Both the position numbers and the translations under genes were made by a program. From Acinetobacter sp. ANC 4558 (GTDB lineage Bacteria > Pseudomonadota > Gammaproteobacteria > Pseudomonadales > Moraxellaceae), in NCBI RefSeq assembly GCF_002135375.1, contig NZ_NEGH01000002.1, positions 1 through 64,000 on the forward strand: a stretch of 64,000 nt of DNA, in the 5' to 3' direction. How positions within the stretch are numbered: the stretch's first letter is position 1; every line of letters starts with the position of its first letter. Shown here piece by piece: positions 8,881 through 20,998 of this stretch. The notes under the pieces were generated by a model. It did no database searches and had not been told where the DNA came from. It worked only from the letters and a program-made list of their open reading frames with translations.

Positions 8881-8893
8881 CATTAAGATAAAT

Positions 8894-8931
8894 AAAAAGC
8901 TTATTCAGTGAATGCACTGGATAAGCTTTTT
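8894..8931. terminator. Bidirectional intrinsic terminator
   Basis: A 17-bp stem (8894-8910 / 8915-8931) with one G-T wobble, loop AATG, A-run on the left and T-run on the right. It lies between the convergent transporter and AraC genes and can serve both. Confidence 0.85.
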
Positions 8932-8948
8932 TAATTCAAATGAAATAA

Positions 8949-9932
8949 TTATAAAAATCTATTTTTTGTTTCACTTGGCTTTTCGCCAAACTCATCTTTA
9001 TATTCTTGAGAAAAACGACCAAGATGATTAAAACCCCATTCATATGCCAATTGTGAAATGGATACTTTTCTATTTACACCAGCATTCGTCAAAATTTTAT
9101 AAATTTGTTGTAACCGATATTTTCTTAAATATAGCATTGGGCTCGTGCCATAATATTGCTGGAATTCTTCATATAATTTAGACTTCGAAACTCCTGCAAT
9201 TTGAATTAAAGACTCAATATCAATGTCTTCATGAACATGCTCAATAATAAAATCTCGTATTCTACGAATATATAACGGTTCATGAGCGTTTGATAAACCA
9301 TTTAACTCATATGAATAATTATTTTCTTGAGATAGCAATAAAGCTTTGATAATAAAATTTTCATAATCTTCAGACAGCATTTCTAGACCATGCAATCCTA
9401 GATATTGTGGTTTTAATTGCAAGAAATTTTGAACATTATTCCACCATGCAGCAATAAATTGATTATTTTCCATACACATTTCTGGATTAAAAATAACAGG
9501 ATCATGAATCGGTTTCTTCAACAAATCTGATAAAACAATTTGTATGCTTCGCTCTGGAATAGCCACCTGTAGTTTTGTACAAGATTTATCAATGAATAAA
9601 CTTTGCATCTCAGCATTAGAAACAATCAATCCTTTATTGGGATTAGATGAATACTGCTCTCCTCTTAAATTAAGCGTCTGTTTTCCTTGTAATGGCAGGC
9701 TAATGCTATAGGATTTTAAATTGGAAATATTAATCGCAACATTTGCACCATAGCAAATTGTTCCCATTGCGATACGTTTATGAAATAAGCGAATTCCATC
9801 GTAATGAAAATCTAATTCATTACGGCAACTCGTATCTAATTGATGATCTCCACAAATTGAAGACATCAAAGTTTGAGCAAAATCTGCTTTACGAGAATGG
9901 TGTTTTAAATCTGCATGGCTGAGTGATGTCAT
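8949..9932 (-). CDS. AraC/XylS-family regulator of the ant region
   Basis: 327 aa. An N-terminal AraC-binding-like domain (about residues 40-200, GTICYGANVAINISNLKSYS) of the type found in BenR, XylS and AntR regulators precedes a C-terminal pair of helix-turn-helix motifs (IESLIQIAGVSKSKLYEEF and ISQLAYEWGFNHLGRFSQEY). Such proteins activate dioxygenase operons in response to the aromatic substrate. Convergent with the AAHS transporter and near antABC, so an AntR-like role is likely but not proven. Start supported by AAAAGGAT just before the ATG. Confidence 0.75.
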   Translation of the reverse strand: MTSLSHADLKHHSRKADFAQTLMSSICGDHQLDTSCRNELDFHYDGIRLFHKRIAMGTICYGANVAINISNLKSYSISLPLQGKQTLNLRGEQYSSNPNKGLIVSNAEMQSLFIDKSCTKLQVAIPERSIQIVLSDLLKKPIHDPVIFNPEMCMENNQFIAAWWNNVQNFLQLKPQYLGLHGLEMLSEDYENFIIKALLLSQENNYSYELNGLSNAHEPLYIRRIRDFIIEHVHEDIDIESLIQIAGVSKSKLYEEFQQYYGTSPMLYLRKYRLQQIYKILTNAGVNRKVSISQLAYEWGFNHLGRFSQEYKDEFGEKPSETKNRFL

Positions 9933-10504
9933 ATCCTTTTCACCTAGCTAAAAAATATTGCGAATTACGATAAGCACAATATAGACCAACTCATTTCCTT
10001 TAATTGGTTTATATTTATAATCTAATATAAGCATAGAATTTCTTAGAAATATAGCAGTAAATTATATTTCTCTCTGAGATATACTCAATTTAAACATTTA
10101 CATACCTAGAAGGTATATTTTGAATTAATTATTCAATCATTATCTCAAAATATTCTTATAACATTACTCCCTACATTCAAATATAGAAATAAAAATCATT
10201 ATCAATTATATTTCTTCAATTTAAATTAAACTTATGTTTTATTATATAAAACAAATACTTATTTTTATTTTTAAATACATCTTAAGCAAAAAAATTAAAA
10301 TCATTATTTTTTATTATCATTCTTTTAAATAGATTGCTTTACAATTGAATCAAAAATCTTTGATTAAAATAAATCATATTTTATTAATATAATCAGTGAT
10401 TCAATATGATTTAAAATCCTCCTTCAGCATTCACCATATTTCACATGATATATTATTTTAACTCTTAAAATTATTTTGATATCTAATCACTTGAATACCA
10501 TAAT
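9933..10504. other. Long AT-rich intergenic region
   Basis: 572 bases between the AraC gene (promoter expected near 9933-10030) and the end of hpaR. Very AT-rich with many short poly-A/T runs. I see no convincing coding frame, RNA gene or strong terminator in it. Confidence 0.6.
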
Positions 10505-10942
10505 TTAATCTTGCTTTAAGCTTTGAATTTCCTTTAATAAAATCATAAGTTGTTGCATTTTTTCTTCACCAAAACGATCTTGGATCTGTTGATATCGACT
10601 TTCCATCCGTCCACGCATTTGATTGAAAATCGTATGTCCTTCTTCGCTTAATGAAATAAATAAGAAACGTTGGTCTATATCAGAACGACGACGAATGATA
10701 AGCCCCGTTTCTAACATTCGATTAATAATTCCAGTCAGACTTGGCTTTAAAATACAGGCTTTATCTGCCAAAGTTGTACTATCTAATTCTTCATATTGCG
10801 CTAAAGTACGAATAATTCGCCATTGCTGCTCAGTCAAACCCACTTCATTTAATTCTGGACGAAAATGAGTCATTAATGCTTCACGAGCTTCTAATAAGGC
10901 AAGTGTTAAAGATGGACGAATATTTTTCATGTAAGTTAGCAT
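10505..10942 (-). CDS. hpaR: HpaR, MarR-type repressor of HPA catabolism
   Basis: 145-aa MarR protein matching HpaR of E. coli in its signatures SLTLALLEAREALM, LTEQQWRIIRTL, DKACILKPSLTGIINRM and EEKMQQL. HpaR represses the homoprotocatechuate (meta-cleavage) operon. The start is ambiguous: ATG at 10942 or, five codons in, ATG at 10930; neither has a clear ribosome site. A 14-bp near-palindrome at 10946-10959, almost identical to the pair in the hpaG promoter, sits right before the gene and suggests autoregulation. Confidence 0.88.
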   Translation of the reverse strand: MLTYMKNIRPSLTLALLEAREALMTHFRPELNEVGLTEQQWRIIRTLAQYEELDSTTLADKACILKPSLTGIINRMLETGLIIRRRSDIDQRFLFISLSEEGHTIFNQMRGRMESRYQQIQDRFGEEKMQQLMILLKEIQSLKQD

Positions 10943-10945
10943 AAT

Positions 10946-10959
10946 ATTAATATATTAAC
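10946..10959. promoter_or_regulatory. Putative HpaR box at hpaR
   Basis: ATTAATATATTAAC matches 13 of 14 bases of the palindrome GTTAATATATTAAC found in the hpaG promoter. It lies between a possible -10 (TAGAAT, leftward) and the start codon, as expected for autorepression. Confidence 0.6.
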
Positions 10960-11094
10960 TATTCTAACAAAATTTAAATTAATTACATAGCGCCAAATAA
11001 TTGATCAATTTTTAATGTCATAGAATAATCTTCAATATATAAAGAACCACAGTTAACTTAAATATCTTATAAAACTCACCATATTGTATTCAAT

Positions 11095-11136
11095 ATACCT
11101 AAAGGAAAAGTGAACAATCAATTTTCCTTTAGGTAT
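11095..11136 (-). terminator. Perfect 15-bp hairpin after C1-hpah
   Basis: ATACCTAAAGGAAAA (11095-11109) pairs perfectly with 11122-11136 around a 12-base loop, just after the C1-hpah stop. The U-run on the exit side is weak, so termination efficiency is uncertain. Confidence 0.6.
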
Positions 11137-11142
11137 AAATAT

Positions 11143-13369
<2,227 letters not shown>

Positions 13370-13397
13370 ATGTCTTTTTTCCCTTTATATCTTTTTT

Positions 13398-13417
13398 TTC
13401 AATAAAAAAATATTGAA
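13398..13417. promoter_or_regulatory. Inverted repeat upstream of C2-hpah
   Basis: TTCAATA (13398-13404) and TATTGAA (13411-13417) flank six As, 28 bases before the start codon. It could be an operator or a leader hairpin; no regulator is assignable. The rest of 13370-13564 shows no gene. Confidence 0.35.
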
Positions 13418-13564
13418 TCTGTAAACTCTTCAAATACAAGAAAACCCTGCAAGATGAATTACATTATTCAAGAATATGGCGCAAAAATTAATGTATTTTC
13501 CCGACTTTAACTGGCACTTTCCACACCCTCAATTTAAAAGGATAATCTAATGAATCATAAGAAT

Positions 13565-13599
13565 AAAAAACCTCTGCACTATCATGTGAGAGGTTTTTT
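13565..13599. terminator. Intrinsic terminator downstream of the MHS transporter
   Basis: AAAAAACCTCT / AGAGGTTTTTT with a 13-base loop; A-run and T-run on both sides make it usable in both directions. It ends the leftward transporter transcript about 100 bases after the stop. Confidence 0.8.
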
Positions 13600-13696
13600 A
13601 TCATGTGTAATATATGCTTAAATGGTAAATAGGAATATTTTAACTCTTAACTCTCGGTCCTTAAAATATCTATTCAACCAGTTTCGTGTTGATGTA

Positions 13697-15097
13697 TTAC
13701 ACTTTATTTCTATATAAATTGGTACTTTTCTTTTTACCACTATAAAATGCCGATTCATTCTGAAGTTCTTCATATTCTGGTCCCAATGGAATCCCAGAAC
13801 GATCACGTAATATCAGTGTTGCACACAAACCAATTAACGTCATCATTGCTAAATAAAATGCCACTGAAGATGTACTATGTGTGACACTCACTAGCCATGA
13901 GGCAATCAGTGGGGAAAATGCACCTCCTAAAATTGCTCCAATCGCATATGAGATTGAGACACCTGAAAACCGAATGGATGCAGGAAATAATTCAGAATAA
14001 AAGGCTGCTTGTGCACCATAAGTCATTCCAATACCAACAGATAAGAAACACAATGCTATAGAGACAGACCAAATACTTCCTAAATTAACCAATGGAAATA
14101 ATGCCAATACGCCAAATAATTGGATAATAAATCCAATAATATAAGTGTTTCGACGACCAATCTTGTCGGATAATCCACCAGATATCCAAGTAAATAACAA
14201 CCATACTGCCGCTGAAACAGTGACACTGATTAAAACAGCTGTGCGTGGTAGTGCCAAAGAACCTTCAGGATTGGTGGTATAATTTTGAATAAATCCACCA
14301 GTTGTCATATAACCAATCGCACTATTTCCTGCAAAAACCAATGCAGCCGTAATCACCAGCCAAGTATGGTTTTTAAATAAATCTATAATTGGGGTTTTAG
14401 ATGCTGCATTACGTTCTTTAATTTCTTCAAAAACTGGACTTTCTTCAACGGACTTACGGATCCAATGTCCAACAAAAAGTAAAACGATGCTAAATAAAAA
14501 TGGAACACGCCAGCCCCATTCTAAAAATGCATCACCTGGCGCAATAATCCCGCTCATTAAAGCAAACATTGCTGATGCTAAAAGTAATCCCAATGGCACA
14601 CCAATTTGTGGAAATGATCCAAAACGCCCACGTTTATGTGTGGGTGCATGTTCAACTGCCATCAATACTGCACCACCCCATTCTCCGCCTGCAGATAGAC
14701 CTTGAATAATACGTAGAGACAAAAGTAAGACAGGTGCCCATAATCCAATACTGTCATAGGTTGGTAATAAACCAATGAGTGCCGTAGAGACTCCCATACA
14801 AATTAACGTAACAACCAAAATGGTACGACGACCAATTTTATCACCAAAATGACCTGCTAATAATGCACCCAATGGGCGAAATAAAAAGCTTAATCCAACT
14901 GTTGCAAAAGCTAAAAGAGTACCTAGAGTTTGCCCAGCAGGTGCAAAAAATAATTGCGTAAAAACTAAACCTGCCGCTGCTGCATAAATAAAAAAATCAT
15001 ACCATTCTATTGTTGTACCGATAATTGTAGCAAAAGCCACTTTACGGTCATTTACAGATAACTTATTTTGATTTTGAACAGCATGTGCTGTAGACAT
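13697..15097 (-). CDS. MHS-family metabolite:H+ symporter (MFS)
   Basis: Inner-membrane transporter of 466 aa, about 12 helices, of the metabolite:H+ symporter family (ShiA/ProP/KgtP group). Signature segments are ATIIGTTIEWYDFFIY in helix 1, GHFGDKIGRRTILV between helices 2 and 3, and LSAGGEWGGAVLM. Start taken at the ATG at 15097, with GAGAGGGA 8 bases upstream, rather than nine codons earlier. It lies between the HPA hydroxylase and the hpa operon, so it probably imports HPA or a related acid, in place of the ACS-type HpaX used in E. coli; this is inference. Confidence 0.82.
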   Translation of the reverse strand: MSTAHAVQNQNKLSVNDRKVAFATIIGTTIEWYDFFIYAAAAGLVFTQLFFAPAGQTLGTLLAFATVGLSFLFRPLGALLAGHFGDKIGRRTILVVTLICMGVSTALIGLLPTYDSIGLWAPVLLLSLRIIQGLSAGGEWGGAVLMAVEHAPTHKRGRFGSFPQIGVPLGLLLASAMFALMSGIIAPGDAFLEWGWRVPFLFSIVLLFVGHWIRKSVEESPVFEEIKERNAASKTPIIDLFKNHTWLVITAALVFAGNSAIGYMTTGGFIQNYTTNPEGSLALPRTAVLISVTVSAAVWLLFTWISGGLSDKIGRRNTYIIGFIIQLFGVLALFPLVNLGSIWSVSIALCFLSVGIGMTYGAQAAFYSELFPASIRFSGVSISYAIGAILGGAFSPLIASWLVSVTHSTSSVAFYLAMMTLIGLCATLILRDRSGIPLGPEYEELQNESAFYSGKKKSTNLYRNKV

Positions 15098-15815
15098 AGG
15101 ATGTCCCTCTCGAAAGCTAATCATCTACTGGATGAGAAAATCCATCTAACAACTATAAAATTTTGCTAGCTCACCCTCATTTCTATTCGGATTAAACACA
15201 AAATTAAAAGTTTGATCGTTCTTCAAAATTTGAATGAAGCACTCAACCTCATTAACGACTCATTACATTTTGTAAAAATACATATTTTTATTCGAAAACT
15301 GCATTACAAAAATTGAGCTCGTCTAAAATTTAACGTTGCAATCTGATTATCGACAACCATATCTATATAAATGTGGTCTCTCATCAGCTAATCCTTACTT
15401 ATTTTACTAAGATAGTGTTTTACCTATCTCTCTTTTTAAAGGATCTGTTTCTGATGATAAAGGTACTAAATTGACTTTAATTTGCACTTTTCATGGTTTT
15501 CTTTTATTTCAAATTAAATCAAATAGATAAAACAAAAAAATCATTGAATTTTATTGAGTTTAAGCAAGGTATACTGAACCTGTACGCTATTTCTTTGAAA
15601 GAACTTTATTATTACTCACTTTAAATATTAATCATTTTCATATCTAAATAAGACATAAATTAATGCGAAAAAAAGGATCCATAAGATCCTTTTTGCTGAT
15701 ATACATACTTCAATACGAATTACCGATATATTTGTGATTAAACCTCAAATAGCACATCTCGATAAAACATATCGTCTAACTGAATCTATATTTTTGAATT
15801 GCCTATTTATTACTC
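15098..15815. other. 718-base intergenic region
   Basis: Holds the upstream region of the MHS transporter gene and, at its far end, the terminator of the hpa operon. I see no coding frame, repeat or HpaR-type palindrome in it. A small dyad TTCTTTGAAAGAA occurs near 15590. Confidence 0.5.
15668..15695 (-). terminator. Intrinsic terminator of the hpa operon
   Basis: AAAAAGGATC (15670-15679) / GATCCTTTTT (15685-15694) with a short loop, about 120 bases after the hpaI stop; works in either direction. Confidence 0.75.
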
Positions 15816-16619
15816 TTAATAAATATTTGACCCAGTACTTTCCTTAAATTCTGAGGTCCCTTTAAATTTGGCTAATAGTTGATTCATTGATTTCATTAGT
15901 AAACTGGTATCTACGCCAACTGCAACAAACTCAGTCCCCAAATTTAAATATTGTTTCGCCAGCGTTTCATCCGCAGATAAAATACCTGCCGCTTTTCCTG
16001 CCTTTCGGATTTTTTGAATACTTGAAATAATAATCTCTTGTACTTCTGAATGTGCTGGATTTCCTCGATGACCTAACGCAGCCGATAAATCTGCTGGACC
16101 AATAAATACCCCATCGACCCCCTCAACGTTTAAAATTTCATCAAGATTATCTAGACCTTTTTTGGATTCAATCTGAACCAATACACAAATTTGCTCATCT
16201 GCATCATTTAAGTATGTGGTTAAATTATTCCAACGAGAAGCTCTTGCTAGAGCAGATCCTACCCCACGGATACCTTCTGGCGGATAACGTGTTGCTTGAA
16301 CCATTAATTTTGCTTGTTCTGCTGTTTCAACCATTGGAATCAATAATGTTTGTGCACCAATGTCTAATAATTGCTTAATTAATACAACATCTCCCACAAC
16401 AGGACGAACAATTGCTTGGCTTTTATAAGCTGCGATGGATTGGAGTTGATGTAAGATAGTACGTAAATCATTTGGTGCATGTTCACCATCTATTAATAAC
16501 CAATCAAATCCTGCATTTGCGGCAATTTCAGCAGCATATCCATCTGCCATGCCCAGCCACATTCCAATTTGTTGCTGATTTTTTAATTTTTGTTTGAAAA
16601 TATTAGTGAAATCTAGCAC
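15816..16619 (-). CDS. hpaI: 4-Hydroxy-2-oxoheptane-1,7-dioate aldolase
   Basis: Class II, metal-dependent pyruvate aldolase (267 aa) that splits the last ring-derived intermediate into pyruvate and succinic semialdehyde. The catalytic His is in [11 protein letters not shown] (H47) and the Arg in AIVRPVV (R72), two residues offset from H45 and R70 of E. coli Hpa[16 protein letters not shown] and [11 protein letters not shown] are also conserved. I place the start at the GTG at 16617-16619, with AAGGGG 6 bases upstream, 10 bases after the hpaH stop; the longer frame from 16649 overlaps hpaH without a ribosome site. Last gene of the operon. Confidence 0.92.
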   Translation of the reverse strand: MLDFTNIFKQKLKNQQQIGMWLGMADGYAAEIAANAGFDWLLIDGEHAPNDLRTILHQLQSIAAYKSQAIVRPVVGDVVLIKQLLDIGAQTLLIPMVETAEQAKLMVQATRYPPEGIRGVGSALARASRWNNLTTYLNDADEQICVLVQIESKKGLDNLDEILNVEGVDGVFIGPADLSAALGHRGNPAHSEVQEIIISSIQKIRKAGKAAGILSADETLAKQYLNLGTEFVAVGVDTSLLMKSMNQLLAKFKGTSEFKESTGSNIY

Positions 16620-16629
16620 GTTATTCCCC

Positions 16630-17433
16630 TTATACAAAACGAAATGCAACGGAACCTAACTGATCATAATCAATATGAAATGTATCACCAGATCGTGCGG
16701 CAACAGGTCGAGTAAAAGAACCGCCTAAAATAATTTGACCTGCTTTTAAACTCACACCATAAGGGTGTAATTTATTTGCTAACCAAGCTACCCCTTTCAC
16801 GGGATTATTTAAAACTGCAGCAGAAACGCCTGATTCTTCAATGACACCATTGCGGTATAAAATAGCGGAAATACGTCGTAAATCTAACGTATGTGGTTGA
16901 ATCGGACGACCACCTAAAATGATTCCTGCATTTGCCGCATTATCGGAAATAGTATCAAAGACTTTTCGTGTTATTTGTGTTTCAGGGTCTACGTTATGTA
17001 AACGTGCATCAATAATTTCAATTGCTGGAATAATATAATCAGTCGCATCAAGAACATCAAAAATAGTACAATTTGGTCCTGTTAAATCTTTTCCTAAAAT
17101 AAATGCTAGTTCGACCTCCACACGTGGCACAATAAAGCGTTCAAATGGAATATCAGAACCTTCTTCAAATAACATATCATCTAATAACACACCATAATCA
17201 GGTTCTGTAATATTGGATGATACTTGCATGGCACGGGATGTAAGACCAATTTTATGACCTATAAGCTTGCGTCCCGTTGTAATTTTATGGGCAACCCATT
17301 CCTTTTGAATAGCATAAGCATCTTCAATGGTCATGTCTGGATACTGTAAAGAAAATTGACGTATTTGGTGCTGTGTTTTTTCAGCTTGATCTAACTGTTG
17401 TGCTAAAAATTTAATTTTTTCTGAATCTAGCAT
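16630..17433 (-). CDS. hpaH: 2-Oxo-hept-4-ene-1,7-dioate hydratase
   Basis: 267 aa, the same length as E. coli HpaH. It hydrates 2-oxohept-4-ene-1,7-dioate to the aldolase substrate. Belongs to the fumarylacetoacetase-like hydratase family (MhpD/HpaH); the metal-binding acidic motif is in [16 protein letters not shown] near residue 105, followed by [10 protein letters not shown]. Lies 16 bases after hpaF and just before hpaI in the leftward hpa operon. Confidence 0.92.
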   Translation of the reverse strand: MLDSEKIKFLAQQLDQAEKTQHQIRQFSLQYPDMTIEDAYAIQKEWVAHKITTGRKLIGHKIGLTSRAMQVSSNITEPDYGVLLDDMLFEEGSDIPFERFIVPRVEVELAFILGKDLTGPNCTIFDVLDATDYIIPAIEIIDARLHNVDPETQITRKVFDTISDNAANAGIILGGRPIQPHTLDLRRISAILYRNGVIEESGVSAAVLNNPVKGVAWLANKLHPYGVSLKAGQIILGGSFTRPVAARSGDTFHIDYDQLGSVAFRFV

Positions 17434-17449
17434 ATCGATTTATCCATAT

Positions 17450-17839
17450 CTATTTCTGAGCATTTAAAAATTGATGAATATTATTTGATTTGTAATTCAA
17501 TATCGGATCAAGTTCCGTCATTTCAAAAGAGATTGCTAATAATCTCTGATCTTTTAATGGTTTAAAATACTCATCTATCAATGCAAATAGTGCTTCTGCC
17601 ACATGTTGACGAGTTTCTAAGTCTCGTCCTGCTCCTACTTTTAAGGTCATATGAATAAAAGCATAATCATGTCGTGCATCAGCAATCACATAATCATCCA
17701 TTCGAATCGCACGGCTACGAACTCCACCAAGAGGAAAAATACCTGTATTCCCCAAAAATATGTTTACTCGTCCAAAAAAATCTTTAAAATCAATATCATT
17801 TTGAATGTTGGCACTATATTCCGTAATAAAATGTGGCAT
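17450..17839 (-). CDS. hpaF: 5-Carboxymethyl-2-hydroxymuconate isomerase
   Basis: 129-aa tautomerase-fold isomerase of the meta-cleavage pathway. After removal of Met the protein begins with Pro (MPHFITEYSANI), the catalytic N-terminal base of this family; RVNIFLGNTGIFPLGGVRSRA and FIHMTLKVGAGRD are conserved. Ribosome site AGGAG 9 bases upstream. It sits between hpaD (11 bases before) and hpaH. Confidence 0.92.
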   Translation of the reverse strand: MPHFITEYSANIQNDIDFKDFFGRVNIFLGNTGIFPLGGVRSRAIRMDDYVIADARHDYAFIHMTLKVGAGRDLETRQHVAEALFALIDEYFKPLKDQRLLAISFEMTELDPILNYKSNNIHQFLNAQK

Positions 17840-17850
17840 CGTTTAATCTC

Positions 17851-18702
17851 CTAATCATTCACAGGAAAAATGGCGTTAATTTGCCCTGTACCTGAACTTG
17901 GAAATGCGGCAGTAATAATTTCTACAGGCTTGTCATAATTATCCCACCCCAACAATCCAAGTAACATTGCGGTATCATGCATTCCACCTTCGCCATAGCA
18001 ATATTCAGCATATTCAGGGAGCATTGCTGTAAATTCAGCCCACTCACCTCGTTCCCACATACCTACGACATGTTTATCAACTTGACGATCCCATTCTCGA
18101 GTATAAGAATCCATTCCACGACTTGCTTCACGATCCCAAATAAACCGATGTGATAATGAACCACTAGCAAATACAGCAATAGTCCCATCATATTTTTCAA
18201 TTGCTTTGCGTAAACCTTCCCCGAATTTACGACTATCTTGTAATTCATGTGAAGTTAAAAATGCAGAGACTGAAACGACTTTAAAATGGCGATCTTGATT
18301 CATATAACGCATAGGAACCAGCGTCCCATATTCCAGCTCTAAACTTTTAATATTATGAGACTGGACACGAACTCCTGTTTGTGCAATTTCTTCTTGCATC
18401 AATTTGCCAAACTCAGGATTTCCCTCATATGCAAAACGCATATCTTGAATAAAATGAGGTAACTCATTACTGGTATAAATGCCTTCAAAATACGCACCAC
18501 AATTGATGTGAAATGCACTATTGACTAACCAATGACTGTCTAATACCACAATGGTATCTACCCCTAATGCTCTACAGCGTCGCCCAATTTCAATATGACC
18601 ATCAATTGCTGCTTGACGACATCCCTGATGTGGACCGGGTAGTTCTGATAAATACATAGAGGGTACATGTGTAATTTTTGCAGCTAACGCAAACTTGCCC
18701 AT
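17851..18702 (-). CDS. hpaD: 3,4-Dihydroxyphenylacetate 2,3-dioxygenase
   Basis: 283-aa extradiol dioxygenase of the LigB (type III) fold that opens homoprotocatechuate between C2 and C3. Probable Fe(II) ligands are H12 (AAKITHVPSM), H57 (VVLDSHWLV) and a glutamate in YGEGGMHDTAM near residue 238; SGSLSHRFIWDREA near 182 carries a further conserved His. Preceded by hpaE (51-base gap) and followed by hpaF. Ribosome site AGGAAG. Confidence 0.92.
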   Translation of the reverse strand: MGKFALAAKITHVPSMYLSELPGPHQGCRQAAIDGHIEIGRRCRALGVDTIVVLDSHWLVNSAFHINCGAYFEGIYTSNELPHFIQDMRFAYEGNPEFGKLMQEEIAQTGVRVQSHNIKSLELEYGTLVPMRYMNQDRHFKVVSVSAFLTSHELQDSRKFGEGLRKAIEKYDGTIAVFASGSLSHRFIWDREASRGMDSYTREWDRQVDKHVVGMWERGEWAEFTAMLPEYAEYCYGEGGMHDTAMLLGLLGWDNYDKPVEIITAAFPSSGTGQINAIFPVND

Positions 18703-18753
18703 ATTTTTCTTCCTGAAATTTGTTCAATATTTTTATGCTTGACCAATCGGTGT

Positions 18754-20214
18754 TTATACACCCCACTTTGGAATATGGTGAGTTCCCATCGAAATACACA
18801 CATTTTTAAGTTCTGTGAATACCTCAAAACTATATTCACCACCCTCGCGACCTGTACCAGAACCTTTAATTCCGCCAAATGGCTGACGTAAATCACGCAC
18901 ATTTTGACTATTAATAAAGACCATTCCAGCCTCAATACCTGCTGCTAAACGATGTGCTTTCGTAATATCTTGTGTCCAAATATAAGATGCCAAACCATAT
19001 TCAACATCATTTGCTAAACGAAGTGCTTCAGCTTCATCTTTAAACTTCATTAAACATACGACGGGACCAAAAATTTCTTCTTGGGCAATACGCATTCGAT
19101 TATCAACATCGGCAAAAACAGTAGGCTGAATAAATTGACCATTTTTTAAATGCGCTGCTAAACCCTTTGGACGCTCCAAACCACCTGCAACTAAGTTGGC
19201 ACCTTCTTCAATACCAATTTTAATGTAGCCCGTAACTTTGCTGTAATGTGCTTGGGTGATCATTGAACCCACTTGTGTTTTGCTATCTTGCGGATCACCA
19301 ACCAAAATATTTTTAGCACGGCATGCAAATTCTTTTACAAATGCATCATAGACAGATTCTTGAATAAAAATACGACTTCCCGCAGTGCAACGCTCGCCAT
19401 TTAAAGAAAAAATGGTAAATAACGCTGCATCTAATGCACGTTCTAAATCTGCATCTTCAAAAATCAAAACAGGTGATTTTCCACCCAATTCCATTGAGTA
19501 TTTTTTCAATCCTGCATTGGCCATAATTTTACGCCCCGTTGCAGTTCCGCCAGTAAATGAAATTGCTCGTATATCTGGATGTCTAACTAATGCATCACCT
19601 GCTGTTGCACCATATCCTTGAACGACATTAAAAACCCCTTCAGGAATACCTGCTTCAAGTGCCAGTCGCCCTAACTCATTTGCTGTTAATGGTGATAATT
19701 CAGACATTTTTAAAACGGCAGTATTACCCAGTGCCAAGCATGGTGCAGTTTTCCAGGTTGCAGTCATAAAAGGGACATTCCAAGGCGAGACTAAACCACA
19801 GACACCGATGGGTTGATGTAATGTATAGTTCAGCATTTGATCATCGACAGGATAACTATGCCCATTCATCCGTGTGCAGACTTCAGCAAAAAAGTTAAAA
19901 TTATGTGATGCACGCGGAATCAGTACATTTTTAGTCTGGTGAATAGGTAAGCCTGTATCTAAGGTTTCTAATTTTGCTATTTTTTCAACATTTTGATCAA
20001 TTAATTCGCCCAAATTACGCATTAACCGAGCACGTTCTTTTGCAGGTGTTTTAGACCACTGAGGAAATGCTTTACGTGCAGCATTTACGGCAAGATTAAT
20101 TTCTTCATGACCTCCACTTGCAACTTCACCAAGTGCTTCATTTGTTGCTGGGTTATAGTTGGTAAAGGTTTCTCGACTTTCAACCTCTTTACCATTAATC
20201 CAATGCTTAATCAT
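18754..20214 (-). CDS. hpaE: 5-Carboxymethyl-2-hydroxymuconic-semialdehyde dehydrogenase
   Basis: 486-aa NAD-dependent aldehyde dehydrogenase that oxidises the ring-cleavage product. The family motifs are SPWNVPFMTATWK (about 143-155), SFTGGTATGRKI (about 219-230), the general base E242 in MELGGKSPV and the nucleophile C276 in NGERCTAGSR; EEIFGPVVC is near the C-terminus. Lies between hpaG2 (19 bases) and hpaD; ribosome site AAGGGATTAACAGA. Confidence 0.93.
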   Translation of the reverse strand: MIKHWINGKEVESRETFTNYNPATNEALGEVASGGHEEINLAVNAARKAFPQWSKTPAKERARLMRNLGELIDQNVEKIAKLETLDTGLPIHQTKNVLIPRASHNFNFFAEVCTRMNGHSYPVDDQMLNYTLHQPIGVCGLVSPWNVPFMTATWKTAPCLALGNTAVLKMSELSPLTANELGRLALEAGIPEGVFNVVQGYGATAGDALVRHPDIRAISFTGGTATGRKIMANAGLKKYSMELGGKSPVLIFEDADLERALDAALFTIFSLNGERCTAGSRIFIQESVYDAFVKEFACRAKNILVGDPQDSKTQVGSMITQAHYSKVTGYIKIGIEEGANLVAGGLERPKGLAAHLKNGQFIQPTVFADVDNRMRIAQEEIFGPVVCLMKFKDEAEALRLANDVEYGLASYIWTQDITKAHRLAAGIEAGMVFINSQNVRDLRQPFGGIKGSGTGREGGEYSFEVFTELKNVCISMGTHHIPKWGV

Positions 20215-20233
20215 TCTGTTAATCCCTTAACTT

Positions 20234-20995
20234 TTAAATTGTTTTAAAAAATTCTGATTCTGAGACAATGAAATTACGTAGTTTTCCAATACCTTCAATT
20301 TCTACGATCACTTCATCTCCAGGAATGACATCAGATAATCCTTCAGGGGTACCTGTTGCAATCATGTCTCCAGGTTGTAAAGTCATAAATGCTGAAAGGT
20401 ACTCCAGCAAAAATGGCACATCAAAAATCATATCCGCTGTTGTGCCCTCTTGGCGTAACTCACCATTTACCCATGTTTTTAAAATTAAATTATTGGGTAA
20501 TGGCACTAAACGTTTATCAATAATATAAGGACCCACGGGTGTTGTCGCTTGACGATTTTTTACTCTTAAATTTGGACGATAATAATTTTCTAAAAAGTCA
20601 CGAATTGCATAATCATTGCATAACGTATAGCCAGCAATATAATCTAATGCATGTTCACGCTTCACATTTTTAGCTTCTTTACCAATAACAGCAACAAGTT
20701 CACATTCATAATGCATATAATCAACATGGTCTGGTCGCCAAGTTTGATGATTATGCCCTGTATATGTATTTGCAGCTTTGATAAAGATCAACGGTTCTTT
20801 AGGTGGCTCAAATGCTAGCTCACGTGCATGATCTGCATAGTTTAAACCTAATGCAAACATGGTTCCTTGCGCAGGTGGCAACCACTCTACGTCTTGTTCA
20901 TTATAAATTTGACCATCTGGAAGGATGACTTGAAGTGCATCATTCACTTCAACATTGAAAATTTCACCATTATGACGAATACGTGCAGTTTTCAT
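20234..20995 (-). CDS. hpaG2: HpaG2-type 5-oxopent-3-ene-1,2,5-tricarboxylate decarboxylase/isomerase subunit
   Basis: 253-aa fumarylacetoacetase-fold protein corresponding to one half of the bifunctional HpaG of E. coli. Key segments are FALGLNYADHARELAFEPP, the metal-binding acidic stretch HYECELVAVIGKEA near residue 105, and LQPGDMIATGTPEG near 215. Together with HpaG1 it decarboxylates the tricarboxylate and isomerises the product. It starts 3 bases after the hpaG1 stop, so the halves are separate but coupled genes here. Confidence 0.88.
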   Translation of the reverse strand: MKTARIRHNGEIFNVEVNDALQVILPDGQIYNEQDVEWLPPAQGTMFALGLNYADHARELAFEPPKEPLIFIKAANTYTGHNHQTWRPDHVDYMHYECELVAVIGKEAKNVKREHALDYIAGYTLCNDYAIRDFLENYYRPNLRVKNRQATTPVGPYIIDKRLVPLPNNLILKTWVNGELRQEGTTADMIFDVPFLLEYLSAFMTLQPGDMIATGTPEGLSDVIPGDEVIVEIEGIGKLRNFIVSESEFFKTI

Positions 20996-20998
20996 GTA

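Noticed and set aside
11050..11060. GTTAACTTAA as a further HpaR site
   Set aside because: Only one half-site matches; the palindrome is not completed.
13550..13621. A 23-codon frame with a good AAAAGGATAATCTA ribosome site
   Set aside because: It runs through the intrinsic terminator at 13565-13599 and ends at once; more likely chance.
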